A DNA stretch of 64,000 nucleotides from Roseobacter sp. CCS2 (lineage in GTDB: Bacteria; Pseudomonadota; Alphaproteobacteria; Rhodobacterales; Rhodobacteraceae). The notes under the pieces were generated by a model that saw nothing but the letters and a program-made list of their open reading frames with translations, was not told the origin of the DNA and did no database searches. Location: NCBI RefSeq assembly GCF_000169435.1, contig NZ_AAYB01000001.1:124001-188000 (forward strand). Direction: 5' to 3'. Position numbers and translations under genes: made by a program. The first letter of the stretch is position 1. The number at the start of each line of letters is the position of its first letter. Positions 8,421-17,307 of this stretch are shown piece after piece.

Positions 8421-9323
8421 ATGACCCTGCGCGCTGCCAATCCACCTCTTGCTGTTGCTTTCATGCTGACGGCGACGGCCTTCATCGCGGGCACGATGGT
8501 GGCGGCAAAGTCGCTGGGTACTGATACGCTTGGGCCACCCTTGCATCCGCTTCAAATCAGCCACGGGCGCTTTTTATTCGCTTTCATGGTGATTGCGTCC
8601 GTCGCTGTTGTCTTGCGCCCGAAAATCGCCCAGCCCAACCTTGGATTGCATATTGGCAGGACGCTGTTTGGCTGGGGCGGCGTTACCCTGATGTTCGCTG
8701 CGGTGGCTTTTATCCCGCTATCGGATGCGACCGCGATCAGTTTTCTTAATCCGATCTTTGGCATGTTGCTGGCGATCCCGCTTTTGGGTGAACGGGTTGG
8801 ACCGTGGCGCTGGTTTGCGGCCTTCATGGCCTTGCTTGGCGCGCTTATCCTGCTGCGCCCGGGGCCGGAAAGCTTTCAACTGGCCGGATTGCTGGCTTTG
8901 GGCGCTGCGGTGACCATGGGGATGGAACTGATTTTCATCAAAAAGCTTGCCAACCGTGAACCTGCGCTTCAGATTTTGCTGATTAACAACGCGATTGGCC
9001 TATGTATCGCAACGCTTGCCGTGTTGCCGGTGTGGACCATGCCGACACCCGCCCAATGGGGTGCTCTTGCCGCGTTGGGTATTTTGATGGCCTCTGCCCA
9101 GACCTGTTTTGTGAATGCGATGGCGCGGGCCGATGCAAGCTTTATTACGCCGTTCAGTTATGTCACACTGATATTTGCTACATTTTATGACCTACTCATT
9201 TTTGATGTCTGGCCGGATTGGGTCAGTATTCTTGGCGCTGTTACCATTCTCAGCGGTGCATCACTTTTAGCCTGGCGCGAACGCCGGGCACGACCCCAGA
9301 TAAAACGGGAAGCCCTTGATTAA
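8421..9323 (+). CDS. EamA/DMT-family transporter
   Basis: This 300-residue protein has ten predicted membrane helices in two EamA repeats. Hallmarks are the helix 3-4 region PLSDATAISFLNPIFGMLLAIPLLGERVG, a very common EamA signature, and the second-repeat ITPFSYVTLIFATFYDLLIFDVWPD. It is closest in style to the RhaT/YdcZ-unrelated ten-helix exporters, substrate unknown. It is unrelated at close range to the other EamA gene at 4412. Neighbours give no functional hint. Confidence 0.88.
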   Translation: MTLRAANPPLAVAFMLTATAFIAGTMVAAKSLGTDTLGPPLHPLQISHGRFLFAFMVIASVAVVLRPKIAQPNLGLHIGRTLFGWGGVTLMFAAVAFIPLSDATAISFLNPIFGMLLAIPLLGERVGPWRWFAAFMALLGALILLRPGPESFQLAGLLALGAAVTMGMELIFIKKLANREPALQILLINNAIGLCIATLAVLPVWTMPTPAQWGALAALGILMASAQTCFVNAMARADASFITPFSYVTLIFATFYDLLIFDVWPDWVSILGAVTILSGASLLAWRERRARPQIKREALD

Positions 9324-9365
9324 CGCAGTCAAATTCCAGCCATGTTTCTACCATAGGTAGTATTC

Positions 9366-9779
9366 ATGAGCCGTGTTTACGAGTACCGCCGCGCGCCCAA
9401 CAAGGGGCCCGTATGGCTTGCCCTGATGGGCGCGATCATGCTGCTTGTCAGTGTGGTTCACTATGGCGCAACAGATTTGGTGTGGCTGGCATGGGCGGCC
9501 ATCGCGTTGACAATCGCCTGGATGGTGCTGCCACGACCTGTTTCGGGCATTCGAATTGATAACACCCATTTGGTTCTGTCCGCCTGGCGCAATCCGCGTC
9601 CCATCCCACTTGACCACATTGCCCATCTGCAGGTCCGCGATATGGAGCTAGAAGGCGATGTGACCATCGTTTACCGCAACGGTGAGCAGGAAGATATCTT
9701 TACCAACGATCTTCCCGATGTGGATACGCTGATCGCTGTTCTTGCAGAACGGGGTATTCCCGTGCGTGACGTGACCTAG
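9366..9779 (+). CDS. Two-helix membrane protein of unknown function
   Basis: This 137-residue protein has two adjacent membrane helices (about residues 16-54) and a soluble C-terminal half rich in beta-type segments (GIRIDNTHLVLSAWRNPRPIPLDHIAHLQV). That pattern resembles bacterial PH-like (YdbT/PrsW-adjacent) membrane proteins, but I cannot assign a family. It stops in a four-base overlap with the convergent ABC permease gene. The function is unknown. Confidence 0.6.
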   Translation: MSRVYEYRRAPNKGPVWLALMGAIMLLVSVVHYGATDLVWLAWAAIALTIAWMVLPRPVSGIRIDNTHLVLSAWRNPRPIPLDHIAHLQVRDMELEGDVTIVYRNGEQEDIFTNDLPDVDTLIAVLAERGIPVRDVT

Positions 9780-10579
9780 GATTTCAGGCGATACCCGGTG
9801 TGCATCCAGCGCAGACAAATACCCAACACAACGACACATGCAGCGCTGACCACCAAAAGCCCGATCCACGGGCTGCTGTCACTGACCCCGATCATCCCAT
9901 AGCGCACCCCGTCAATGATATAGAAGAACGGGTTGGCATGGCTCAGTGCTTGCATGAAAGGCGGCAGCGCTTCGATCGAATAGAATGTGCCTGACAGAAA
10001 GGCCAATGGTGTCACCAAAAAGTTCGAGATAGCAGAAAGCTGATCAAATTTATTGGCAAAGATACCAGCGATCATGCCCAATCCGCCCATCAGAACGGAC
10101 CCAAGCAATACAAAAACAATCACCCAAACGGGTGTTTGTATGCCCACACCCAAAAACAGGGCCGTCCCAAGTGCGATTACGATAGCCACCAATGCACCCC
10201 GCGCCACAGCACCACCGATGTATCCGGCCACCAGTTCAGCCGCTGACAAAGGCGGCATAAGGGTATCCACGATATTGCCTTGCACCTTAGCCGAGGCAAG
10301 GCTTGATGATGTATTTGCAAAAGCGTTCTGGATGACGGTCATTGTCAGAATACCAGGTGCAAGAAATACCATAAATGGCACCCCCATCACTTCGCCCCGC
10401 TGTGATCCGATCGCAATCGTGAAGATCATCAAAAACAGCCCTGCGTTGATCAAAGGCGCCATGACGGTCTGCGACCAGACATTCATGAACCGTGCAACTT
10501 CGCGCCGGGTCAGGGTCCATGTTCCCAACCAATTTACCCGCCCAAAACGGCGCACGCCCATTTGATTTGTATCTGTCAT
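9776..10579 (-). CDS. ABC-2 type transporter permease
   Basis: This integral membrane protein of about 267 residues is of the ABC-2 type, with six hydrophobic segments. It has the family features ARFMNVWSQTVMAPLINAGLFLMIF near the N-terminus, PLSAAELVAGYIGG in the middle, and the conserved end FLSGTFYSIEALPPFMQALSHANPFFYIIDGVRYG. Such permeases export polysaccharide, drugs or lipid-linked molecules with a separate ATPase. The start at 10579 was chosen because GGAAGGAAAG precedes it; an upstream ATG at 10648 lacks a site. No ATP-binding subunit gene is next to it. Confidence 0.88.
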   Translation of the reverse strand: MTDTNQMGVRRFGRVNWLGTWTLTRREVARFMNVWSQTVMAPLINAGLFLMIFTIAIGSQRGEVMGVPFMVFLAPGILTMTVIQNAFANTSSSLASAKVQGNIVDTLMPPLSAAELVAGYIGGAVARGALVAIVIALGTALFLGVGIQTPVWVIVFVLLGSVLMGGLGMIAGIFANKFDQLSAISNFLVTPLAFLSGTFYSIEALPPFMQALSHANPFFYIIDGVRYGMIGVSDSSPWIGLLVVSAACVVVLGICLRWMHTGYRLKS

Positions 10580-10693
10580 GGTGATCTTTCCTTCCAGATG
10601 CCCGGACATAGCGGATTGCGGCGAAATGGCCAGCCCTCTGGATGACAAGGCGCGAGATTGCTAGGATCAGGTCAAAGCCGCTGAGGAACCACA

Positions 10694-11305
10694 ATGCGCC
10701 TCATATTGACACTTCTTGCCTGCCTTTGGGCACATGCAACATATGCCGATCAAACGGATCCACCGCTACCGGCACTTTATGCCGTCACCGGCGTAGCAGC
10801 TGACGATGTGCTGAACGTTCGGGCAGCGCCAAATGGTTCTGCTGCTGTGATCGGCACGCTGGCACATGACGCCAAAGATGTTGAGGTCGTGACACTCAGC
10901 CGCGAAGGCAGATGGGCGCGTGTCAACACAGGCGAAAGTGCGGGATGGACCGCCATGCAATTTTTGGCAGCACAGGACCAACGCTATACGCCGCTGGGCC
11001 TGCCCGAAGGTCTGACATGTTTTGGAACAGAACCCTTTTGGTCCATGACGTTCGGCGAAAGCCTCGTCCTTGATTATGCATCGCCGGGACGCATTGTACG
11101 TCACGCCATCGCATCACTGTCGCCCAACTCCAACACGGTTTCGCAAACGGACCTTAGGTATAGATTTGTCTGGGGATCGCGGCGCGACCCTGTTACGGCC
11201 CATATCCTGCCCGGCCAATGCAATGATGGTATGAGTGACAGGGCCTACGGGCTCTATTATATTGATGATCAAGGGCCGCGCATCGGCTGTTGCAGCCTTA
11301 ACTAA
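10694..11305 (+). CDS. Exported SH3-domain protein with COG3650-like C-terminus
   Basis: This 203-residue protein starts with a signal peptide (MRLILTLLACLWAHATYA) and continues with a bacterial SH3-type domain at about 28-92 (DDVLNVRAAPNGSAAVIG and GESAGWTAMQFL). A C-terminal half follows with CFGTEPFWSMTF and a paired-cysteine end (IGCCSLN), as in COG3650 membrane-associated proteins. Bacterial SH3 domains usually bind peptidoglycan, so a periplasmic role is likely. The exact function is unknown. It stands alone, divergent from the ABC permease. Confidence 0.75.
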   Translation: MRLILTLLACLWAHATYADQTDPPLPALYAVTGVAADDVLNVRAAPNGSAAVIGTLAHDAKDVEVVTLSREGRWARVNTGESAGWTAMQFLAAQDQRYTPLGLPEGLTCFGTEPFWSMTFGESLVLDYASPGRIVRHAIASLSPNSNTVSQTDLRYRFVWGSRRDPVTAHILPGQCNDGMSDRAYGLYYIDDQGPRIGCCSLN

Positions 11306-11458
11306 GGCGGCACTGTTGCGACAGATCGCCAGAAGATGCGTAAAACCCACTTGCGCGCCTTCACATCACCGGTGGCAGTGATTAGTATGCTTGGGACTTG
11401 AACAAAGTGGCCTGATCATTGGAAGCTTGGATCCGGCCGAAAAACCAAAGGAATTTAT

Positions 11459-12049
11459 ATGTCCTGGACAGACGAGCGCGTTGAGACGCTTAAAAAGATG
11501 TGGGGCGAAGGCCAATCCGCAAGCCAGATCGCCAAAGAGTTGGGCGGCGTCACCCGCAATGCCGTGATCGGCAAGGTGCACCGTTTAGGGCTGTCAAACC
11601 GTGCAGGTTCTGGCGGGTCCGCTGCAAAAGCGGCGCCTAAGGAAAAACCTGCGGCAGCGGCGAAACCGACGACAAAACCAGCGCCCAAGCCAAAGGCCGC
11701 GCCGGCGTCCACCCCGCCAAAGGAAGAACCCGAGCTGGACGAAAACGGAATCCCGATTTCTGCGGCCCGCCGCGCGATCATTCCGGCAGGCCAGCCATTG
11801 CCGCCACAGCCATCAGCCAATGAAATCAGCCCAGAGGCGCTGGCCAAAGTCAGCGAAGTGGAAAAAGGTGCCAAGCGGATCAGCCTGATGGAATTGACCG
11901 AAAAAACCTGCAAATGGCCAGTCGGCGACCCTGCAACAGATGATTTCTGGTTCTGCGGTTTGGCCGTGCAGCAAGGCAAGCCCTATTGTGAAGCCCATGT
12001 CGGTGTGGCGTTCCAGCCGATGTCATCGCGCCGCGATCGGCGGCGATAG
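11459..12049 (+). CDS. gcrA: GcrA cell cycle regulator
   Basis: This 196-residue protein has the GcrA signature at the N-terminus: MSWTDERVETLKKMWGEGQSASQIAKELGGVTRNAVIGKVHRLGL, a helix-turn-helix that in Caulobacter reads CcrM-methylated GANTC sites and recruits sigma-70. A low-complexity Ala/Pro/Lys linker (about 55-90) follows, then a C-terminal sigma-contact region with conserved cysteines (CKWPVGDPATDDFWFCGL). The length fits alphaproteobacterial GcrA. It is monocistronic, with a terminator 50 bases downstream. This gene is a strong marker for Alphaproteobacteria. Confidence 0.96.
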   Translation: MSWTDERVETLKKMWGEGQSASQIAKELGGVTRNAVIGKVHRLGLSNRAGSGGSAAKAAPKEKPAAAAKPTTKPAPKPKAAPASTPPKEEPELDENGIPISAARRAIIPAGQPLPPQPSANEISPEALAKVSEVEKGAKRISLMELTEKTCKWPVGDPATDDFWFCGLAVQQGKPYCEAHVGVAFQPMSSRRDRRR

Positions 12050-12064
12050 CAGATAGTGCAATAG

Positions 12065-12090
12065 GTAAGGTGGATCATGATCCACCTTAC
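12065..12090. repeat. Perfect 26-bp palindromic repeat
   Basis: The element begins GTAAGGTGGATCA and is followed by its exact reverse complement, a perfect 26-base dyad with no loop. An identical copy lies at 43835-43860 and two degenerate ones at 1281 and 1351. All copies lie just downstream of a gene's stop codon. Confidence 0.85.
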
Positions 12091-12099
12091 ACAACCGAA

Positions 12100-12125
12100 A
12101 GGCCGCATGTAATTGCGGCCTTTTT
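12100..12125 (+). terminator. Rho-independent terminator of gcrA
   Basis: AGGCCGCA (12100-12107) pairs with TGCGGCCT (12114-12121) over a TGTAAT loop and runs straight into a T tract. It abuts the stop codon of the convergent desaturase gene. Confidence 0.85.
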
Positions 12126-13090
12126 CATGATGACGTCGCTGCTTTTCGCACCAACCCATCCCTTGGGGGCTGCGTATCAGGCAACGCGATGTCCCAGGCT
12201 AGGCCGGAAGCCACCAAACCCTTGATGAACCAAAAGCCAGGATCAGCCTGTCCCGGCTCAACCCCCAAACGGGCTGAATGGGGAAACGCGTGGTGATTGC
12301 CATGCCAGTTTTCACCAAACGTGACCCAACCCAGTCGCGGCAGGTTGTACCCCTGCACCGCAACGCCCGAAACATACCACCCTTGCGCGCCGGACCGATG
12401 GGCAAAATGCCCCACCATCCAGTGCCCCACCAATGACACGAAAATCCGCAAGCTGACGCCCCACAAGACAAATGCCCATCCACCCAGCATAAAAAGGCCT
12501 ATCGCAAGCGGCAATTGCTGCAACATCCATGTCCGCTCGATGAACCGAAAGACCTGATCTTCGGACACCCGCGCCTCGATCATGAACGTCGGTGGGTGAT
12601 CCAGCCGGAATGCACAACACAGCTGCCAATACGCGTCCTTCCAAAACCCTGCGGCATGGGCCGCGTGGGCGGGACATTCTGTCTGCCGTTGGTGCCAATC
12701 CCGCATGTCATGCGCTTGGATCATGCCCATTGGTCCCGCCATACCCACCAAGGTACCAAGCCAGACCAATACATATTCCACCCCGCGAAATGTCCGAAAA
12801 CTCCGGTGGATCAGCAACCGATGCATCCCCACCGAATGCCCGCAGCAAATCGTCACCGCAGTCAGCACGACAAACACCAAAATCGCATCAAGCTGCATAA
12901 ACCAAAGCACACCAATCGCACCCAGTATCCCATGCACGCCTAACCACAGCGCCTTAAGCGGTAGGAACTGCACATACCCTGCCATGGCAGATGTCTGTGG
13001 GCCGGGGATCACCCGCTCGGTTGCGATCAGTGCCGGCACCTGCGGCACCCTAACGCTCGGATCGTTGTTTGACGTCGCGGGCCAAGACAT
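12125..13090 (-). CDS. Membrane fatty acid desaturase
   Basis: This protein of about 321 residues carries the three histidine boxes of acyl-lipid/acyl-CoA desaturases: HSVGMHRLLIH, HDMRDWHQRQ and ENWHGNHHAFPHS, between hydrophobic helices. These ligate a di-iron centre that introduces a cis double bond, most likely at delta-9 in this family. The second box reads HxxRDWHQ instead of the usual RDWHH. The longest frame overlaps the upstream gene by 41 bases. A GTG at 13048, just past that gene's stop, is an equally reasonable start. The pair is probably cotranscribed. Confidence 0.88.
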   Translation of the reverse strand: MSWPATSNNDPSVRVPQVPALIATERVIPGPQTSAMAGYVQFLPLKALWLGVHGILGAIGVLWFMQLDAILVFVVLTAVTICCGHSVGMHRLLIHRSFRTFRGVEYVLVWLGTLVGMAGPMGMIQAHDMRDWHQRQTECPAHAAHAAGFWKDAYWQLCCAFRLDHPPTFMIEARVSEDQVFRFIERTWMLQQLPLAIGLFMLGGWAFVLWGVSLRIFVSLVGHWMVGHFAHRSGAQGWYVSGVAVQGYNLPRLGWVTFGENWHGNHHAFPHSARLGVEPGQADPGFWFIKGLVASGLAWDIALPDTQPPRDGLVRKAATSS

Positions 13091-14087
13091 CCATCGCCAG
13101 ATAGGACGCCCCCTGCATCACCGTGTCAAAGAACCATGCGGGTGCCAGTTTGCGATCATATGCCAGACTGACCGAAAGTTCGGTCACATCGCCCCGCGCC
13201 ACGACATCATAGCGCAACGCCTGATATCCGATCCACCCGGCATAGGGTGTCGTGTCGGACAGAACTGCAAACGCTACGGTCGTATCCGTGGCCTCTGTCA
13301 CGCGTAAATGCAACGCACCGGCCCCTTCGCGCCCTGCGAAATCAACGACGCGATTGGCTCCCAGACCCACCCCTTCGTCCACCGATACGGCCACGGGTTG
13401 CGGAAACAGGCCAAGTACCGCAGGCAGCGCAAAATCAGGCGATGTCGCGGTCTGCATTGCCTCCCAAACCGTCGCTGCGTCAGCCTGAACGACATGGGTC
13501 GCACTGGTGCTGCCTTGGGTCGAAAACGCGTAGGTCTTTGGCAAACCCTCCAAGCTACCTATGGTCAACGCCATACCGCAAATCACCAAGCTGCCAATAT
13601 CAAACAGCCTGCTTTGCGGCGGATCGTCCTTGTCATTTTTCTTGCGCTCGAAAAAGACCCAGCCGATCCCGTCAATCAGCCCACCGAGCAGCAAAAAGAC
13701 CACATAAACCGCGCCTCCCACAAGAAACATGACAGCCGCGATGATGGCTGCACAAAAGAGAACCCCCAAGACCAATCCGATCGCATCGTTGCCGTCGGCA
13801 AAGGCAGGCTGCGGCGCAAATAAGCTGCCCAGCAGCAAAGCCATCACCATAAACACAGCCGTGCCCGCCGCCTTTGCATAAAGCTGATTGGCAAATCCAG
13901 GGGTCAAGCGCCCCTGCGCAGCAAACCAGATCAAATGGACGCAGATCACGATGGCGACGGGTGCCACAAACTGAAGCCCTGTGGCCAGTAGGGCGGTTTG
14001 CGACACAAACCACGCATAGGTCAACGCCGCAGTTGCCGCGATCATATGCGGCAAAGCGCTTTGAAACTGATTGTATGTTTTAGCCAT
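13050..14087 (-). CDS. Membrane protein with C-terminal SRPBCC-like domain
   Basis: This 345-residue protein has four membrane helices in the first 140 residues, a short charged cytoplasmic stretch ([13 protein letters not shown]) and another helix. The C-terminal half begins [24 protein letters not shown], the typical start of an SRPBCC/START-like lipid-binding domain. Upstream of the desaturase and overlapping it, it may present or sense lipid; that is inference. No precise family name is known to me. Confidence 0.6.
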   Translation of the reverse strand: MAKTYNQFQSALPHMIAATAALTYAWFVSQTALLATGLQFVAPVAIVICVHLIWFAAQGRLTPGFANQLYAKAAGTAVFMVMALLLGSLFAPQPAFADGNDAIGLVLGVLFCAAIIAAVMFLVGGAVYVVFLLLGGLIDGIGWVFFERKKNDKDDPPQSRLFDIGSLVICGMALTIGSLEGLPKTYAFSTQGSTSATHVVQADAATVWEAMQTATSPDFALPAVLGLFPQPVAVSVDEGVGLGANRVVDFAGREGAGALHLRVTEATDTTVAFAVLSDTTPYAGWIGYQALRYDVVARGDVTELSVSLAYDRKLAPAWFFDTVMQGASYLAMDVLARDVKQRSER

Positions 14088-14162
14088 GCCGCGACCCTAC
14101 GCAACGCACAGCACCGTGCAAGCGCCATTTCCCTTCCCGCGACCTTCGGTTACATGAACGCC

Positions 14163-15566
14163 ATGACACAAAACCCACCATCTCTACGCCCAGACCGCGC
14201 CCCTGCGCCCAAAATCACCGACGCCTCCCGCGACGGCCAGCCAACCATCGGCATGGTCAGCCTTGGCTGCCCCAAAGCACTGGTCGACAGCGAACGCATC
14301 CTGACGCGGCTGCGCGCCGAAGGCTATGCCATCAGCCCTGACTATGCGGGCGCTGAGGCTGTGATCGTGAACACCTGCGGGTTTCTAGACAGCGCCAAAG
14401 CAGAAAGCCTTGATGCGATTGGTGAGGCCTTGCAGGAAAACGGCAAGGTTATCGTCACCGGCTGTCTGGGGGCCGAACCGGATTACATCCGCGACCATCA
14501 CCCCCAAATCCTCGCCGTGACCGGCCCGCACCAATACGAACAGGTGCTGGATGCGGTGCATGCCAATGTGCCGCCCGCGCCAGACCCGTTCATTGATCTA
14601 CTGCCCGCCAGCGGCGTTAGCCTGACACCTCGCCACTACAGCTATCTGAAAATTTCTGAGGGCTGTAACCACAAATGCAAGTTCTGCATCATCCCCGATA
14701 TGCGCGGACGGTTGGCATCGCGGCCTGCGCATGCGGTGCTGCGCGAGGCGGAAAAGCTGGTGGATGCGGGCGTGAAAGAACTGTTGGTGATCAGCCAGGA
14801 TACCTCTGCCTACGGGCTAGACCGCAAATACGATCTGAGCCCTTGGAAAGACGGACAAGTGCGCAGTCACATCACTGATCTGACGCGCGAGCTGGGGCAA
14901 CTGGGTGCATGGGTGCGCCTGCACTACGTCTACCCCTACCCGTATGTGCGCGACCTGATCCCCATCATGGCTGATCCGGCGAACGGCGTCCTGCCCTACC
15001 TCGACATCCCGTTCCAACACAGCCACCCTGATGTGCTGCGGCGCATGGCCCGCCCTGCGGCAGGGGCCAAAACGCTGGACGAAATCGCCGCTTGGCGCGC
15101 CCAATGCCCTGACATCACCCTGCGTTCAACCTTCATCGTCGGCTACCCGGGCGAAACTGAGGCCGAGTTCCAACACCTGCTGGATTGGCTGGATGAGGCG
15201 CAATTGGACCGGGTCGGCTGCTTTCAATACGAGAATGTGGCAGGCGCACGCAGCAACGCGCTGCCCAACCATGTGGCGGCCGAGGTCAAACAAAACCGCT
15301 GGGACAGGTTCATGGCGAAAGCGCAGGCGATTTCAGAGGCGAAGCTAGAGGCGAAGGTGGGTCGCACGCTTGAGGTGATCGTAGACGATATTGATCAGGA
15401 CAGGATCGCGACGTGCCGAACGTGGGCCGATGCGCCAGAGATTGATGGGAATTTGTTTATTGATGAAGGGGCGGAACGGTTGGCCGTGGGGGAGGTTGTG
15501 ACGGTGGAGGTTGAGGAAGCGGGGGAGTATGATTTGTGGGGTGCGATTTCTGCAACAGAAAGTTAG
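14163..15566 (+). CDS. rimO: Ribosomal protein S12 methylthiotransferase RimO
   Basis: This 467-residue radical-SAM methylthiotransferase modifies Asp of ribosomal protein S12. It has the N-terminal UPF0004 domain ([19 protein letters not shown], plus NTCGF and TGCLGAEP cysteines for the auxiliary cluster), the radical-SAM triad CNHKCKFC, and a C-terminal TRAM domain. [14 protein letters not shown] separates RimO from MiaB. The start is ATG 14163; an ATG at 14154 adds three residues, and an extension further upstream looks non-coding. It is divergent from the SRPBCC gene with only about 75 bases between. Confidence 0.95.
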   Translation: MTQNPPSLRPDRAPAPKITDASRDGQPTIGMVSLGCPKALVDSERILTRLRAEGYAISPDYAGAEAVIVNTCGFLDSAKAESLDAIGEALQENGKVIVTGCLGAEPDYIRDHHPQILAVTGPHQYEQVLDAVHANVPPAPDPFIDLLPASGVSLTPRHYSYLKISEGCNHKCKFCIIPDMRGRLASRPAHAVLREAEKLVDAGVKELLVISQDTSAYGLDRKYDLSPWKDGQVRSHITDLTRELGQLGAWVRLHYVYPYPYVRDLIPIMADPANGVLPYLDIPFQHSHPDVLRRMARPAAGAKTLDEIAAWRAQCPDITLRSTFIVGYPGETEAEFQHLLDWLDEAQLDRVGCFQYENVAGARSNALPNHVAAEVKQNRWDRFMAKAQAISEAKLEAKVGRTLEVIVDDIDQDRIATCRTWADAPEIDGNLFIDEGAERLAVGEVVTVEVEEAGEYDLWGAISATES

Positions 15567-15738
15567 ATTGACCCGTGACGCCACACACGATCCTCCGCTC
15601 CGCAGCCTTGCAAATAGCACAACAGGTCATCAAAACGGCATAAGTACGGGTGCCAGCGCTCTGTGGGTTTCACAATGCGCGCCAGATGTTGCCTCTTCAT
15701 CAACACGATGACAACATGCGAGGTTGCTGATCTCATGC

Positions 15739-16890
15739 ATGGGAAGGAAGAACCACTTGCGACGCCTCATCGTTCATATCGGCCAGCCTAAAACTGGCAC
15801 GACCACCCTGCAAAGCGCACTGCTGCTATCGCGCGAAGTGCTTCTTGAAGAAGGTATACTGTATCCTTTACCGATTGCAGGCAACAACCATGCGCATGTA
15901 GCGTCGCATTTTTTTGGCTATGAGGCAGCGCAATTCCATATCAAAGAACAACATCGCGAAAATCAGGGCGCGGTGCTGGCCGAAGGGGCAATTGCATGGG
16001 AAAATATCCTTTTCGAGATGCAGACCCACCACCCCCGAACAACAATAATTAGCGCCGAAAACCTGTTTGGCGCACAGAGTTTCGGCAATGTCGACGCGTT
16101 CATCGCTGAACTCAAACCTTATGCAGACGAACTCCATTTCGTGGCCTACATCAGATCTCCGGCCGATCACTACCTCTCTTTGCATCAACAAAGTCTCAAA
16201 CACGGCGCATTGCCGGGTGAGCCCCGCAAAGGCAGCCATAACCGCAACGCACTTGAACCCTATCTCAATGTCAACGGCGTGTTTTTACATGTTCATCCAT
16301 TTGATCGTGATAAGATGCATGGTGGTGACATCGTAACTGACTTTTTTGTCAAACACTTAACGCCTGAAGCGTTGCATGCGGTCACAAGACCGCAGACAGA
16401 TCAGAACACATCCATCTCAGCCGAAGCCATGGTGATTTTAGATCACCTCCGACAAAAACAATTGACCTCGAAGCTTCACTATTACAGGCAGCATTACAGA
16501 GAGGCTGCAAGGCTTGTCATGCATGCTGACAACGACCTGCCGGGCAAGACACGCCCAAAATACAGGCCAGGCGTCGCAAGAATGATCTTTGAAGCGCATC
16601 AGGATCTTGATTGGTTAGAGACCACATTTGGTCTTCAGTTTAGGCCCCCGGACGCCGACCCTGCCGCTGATCATCGCACGCTGAGTGATCTGCGTTCTGT
16701 TCGTGCGCTGTGCCATGTTGACGAAACGCGATATCAACAACTCCGGCGAAGCGTACCATCACCACACATAGCTCCACTGCTGTCGGCAGGCCGAAAATTC
16801 AAAAAAGCCGGCAAGCAGCCCGTGCGGACACTGAGACGCGTCTTGACACTGCCAATACGACGCTTACGGAAGTTAACCGGCAAAACGTAA
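15739..16890 (+). CDS. Sulfotransferase-like P-loop protein
   Basis: This 383-residue protein begins after a short lead with LIVHIGQPKTGTTTLQSAL, the 5'-phosphosulfate-binding loop of the sulfotransferase superfamily. YIRSPADHYLSLHQQ at about 145 fits the 3'-phosphate motif. The C-terminus is strongly basic (RRVLTLPIRRLRKLTGK). Superfamily members move sulfate from PAPS to glycans or small molecules, but bacterial members of this size are rarely characterised. A TTG at 15724 would add five residues. Composition is somewhat AT-richer than flanking genes, and no operon partner is adjacent. Confidence 0.65.
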   Translation: MGRKNHLRRLIVHIGQPKTGTTTLQSALLLSREVLLEEGILYPLPIAGNNHAHVASHFFGYEAAQFHIKEQHRENQGAVLAEGAIAWENILFEMQTHHPRTTIISAENLFGAQSFGNVDAFIAELKPYADELHFVAYIRSPADHYLSLHQQSLKHGALPGEPRKGSHNRNALEPYLNVNGVFLHVHPFDRDKMHGGDIVTDFFVKHLTPEALHAVTRPQTDQNTSISAEAMVILDHLRQKQLTSKLHYYRQHYREAARLVMHADNDLPGKTRPKYRPGVARMIFEAHQDLDWLETTFGLQFRPPDADPAADHRTLSDLRSVRALCHVDETRYQQLRRSVPSPHIAPLLSAGRKFKKAGKQPVRTLRRVLTLPIRRLRKLTGKT

Positions 16891-16927
16891 TGCTGTGCAG
16901 GCCATCGTCACCGGATCGTAAAGAGTT

Positions 16928-17161
16928 TTAGGACATCACTTCCCGCGCAGCGCCATGGTTGCAGCCACCTTGACCGGGCAGACCTTTCATCGGTGATGCG
17001 CTGTCCACGGCTTCGGCGCAGGCGCCGGCGGCATCGCTCCAAGCCATGCCAATAGGGCAGCTTTGCGATTGGGCAACAGGTGCGGTCGGTGCAGGTACAT
17101 TGGTTTCTTGGGCGAATGCTGTGGCTGGAAGCATCGCGAGAGCAAGTATTGTGAGACGCAT
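16928..17161 (-). CDS. Small exported protein of unknown function
   Basis: This product of about 77 residues starts with a clear signal peptide (MRLTILALAMLPATAFAQ). The mature part is short, Pro/Ala-rich and then contains three cysteines (SCPIGMAWSDAAGACAEAV and GGCNHG), suggesting a small disulfide-stabilised periplasmic protein. TAGGAGG precedes two successive ATGs; the second, at 17161, has the better spacing. It is divergent from ppk2, and no function is known. Confidence 0.65.
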   Translation of the reverse strand: MRLTILALAMLPATAFAQETNVPAPTAPVAQSQSCPIGMAWSDAAGACAEAVDSASPMKGLPGQGGCNHGAAREVMS

Positions 17162-17239
17162 CATGTCCTCCTACGGTTGGTGTATAACAGAATGTTAGCC
17201 CATCGCCCCCATTTATCAACTGTCTGGCTGTCGCACCCC

Positions 17240-17253
17240 TTGACCCACATCAA
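17240..17253 (+). promoter_or_regulatory. Putative FNR/FnrL-type box upstream of ppk2
   Basis: TTGACCCACATCAA matches the FNR consensus TTGAT-N4-ATCAA with one mismatch. It is centred about 61 bases before the ppk2 ATG and about 85 before the divergent small exported gene. FnrL activates genes under low oxygen in Rhodobacterales; control here is inferred from this one site. Confidence 0.5.
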
Positions 17254-17307
17254 GGCGCTGAAACCCTATTTTGCTAGACTGACGTCAACCAAAGCAAGGA
17301 GAGGGAC

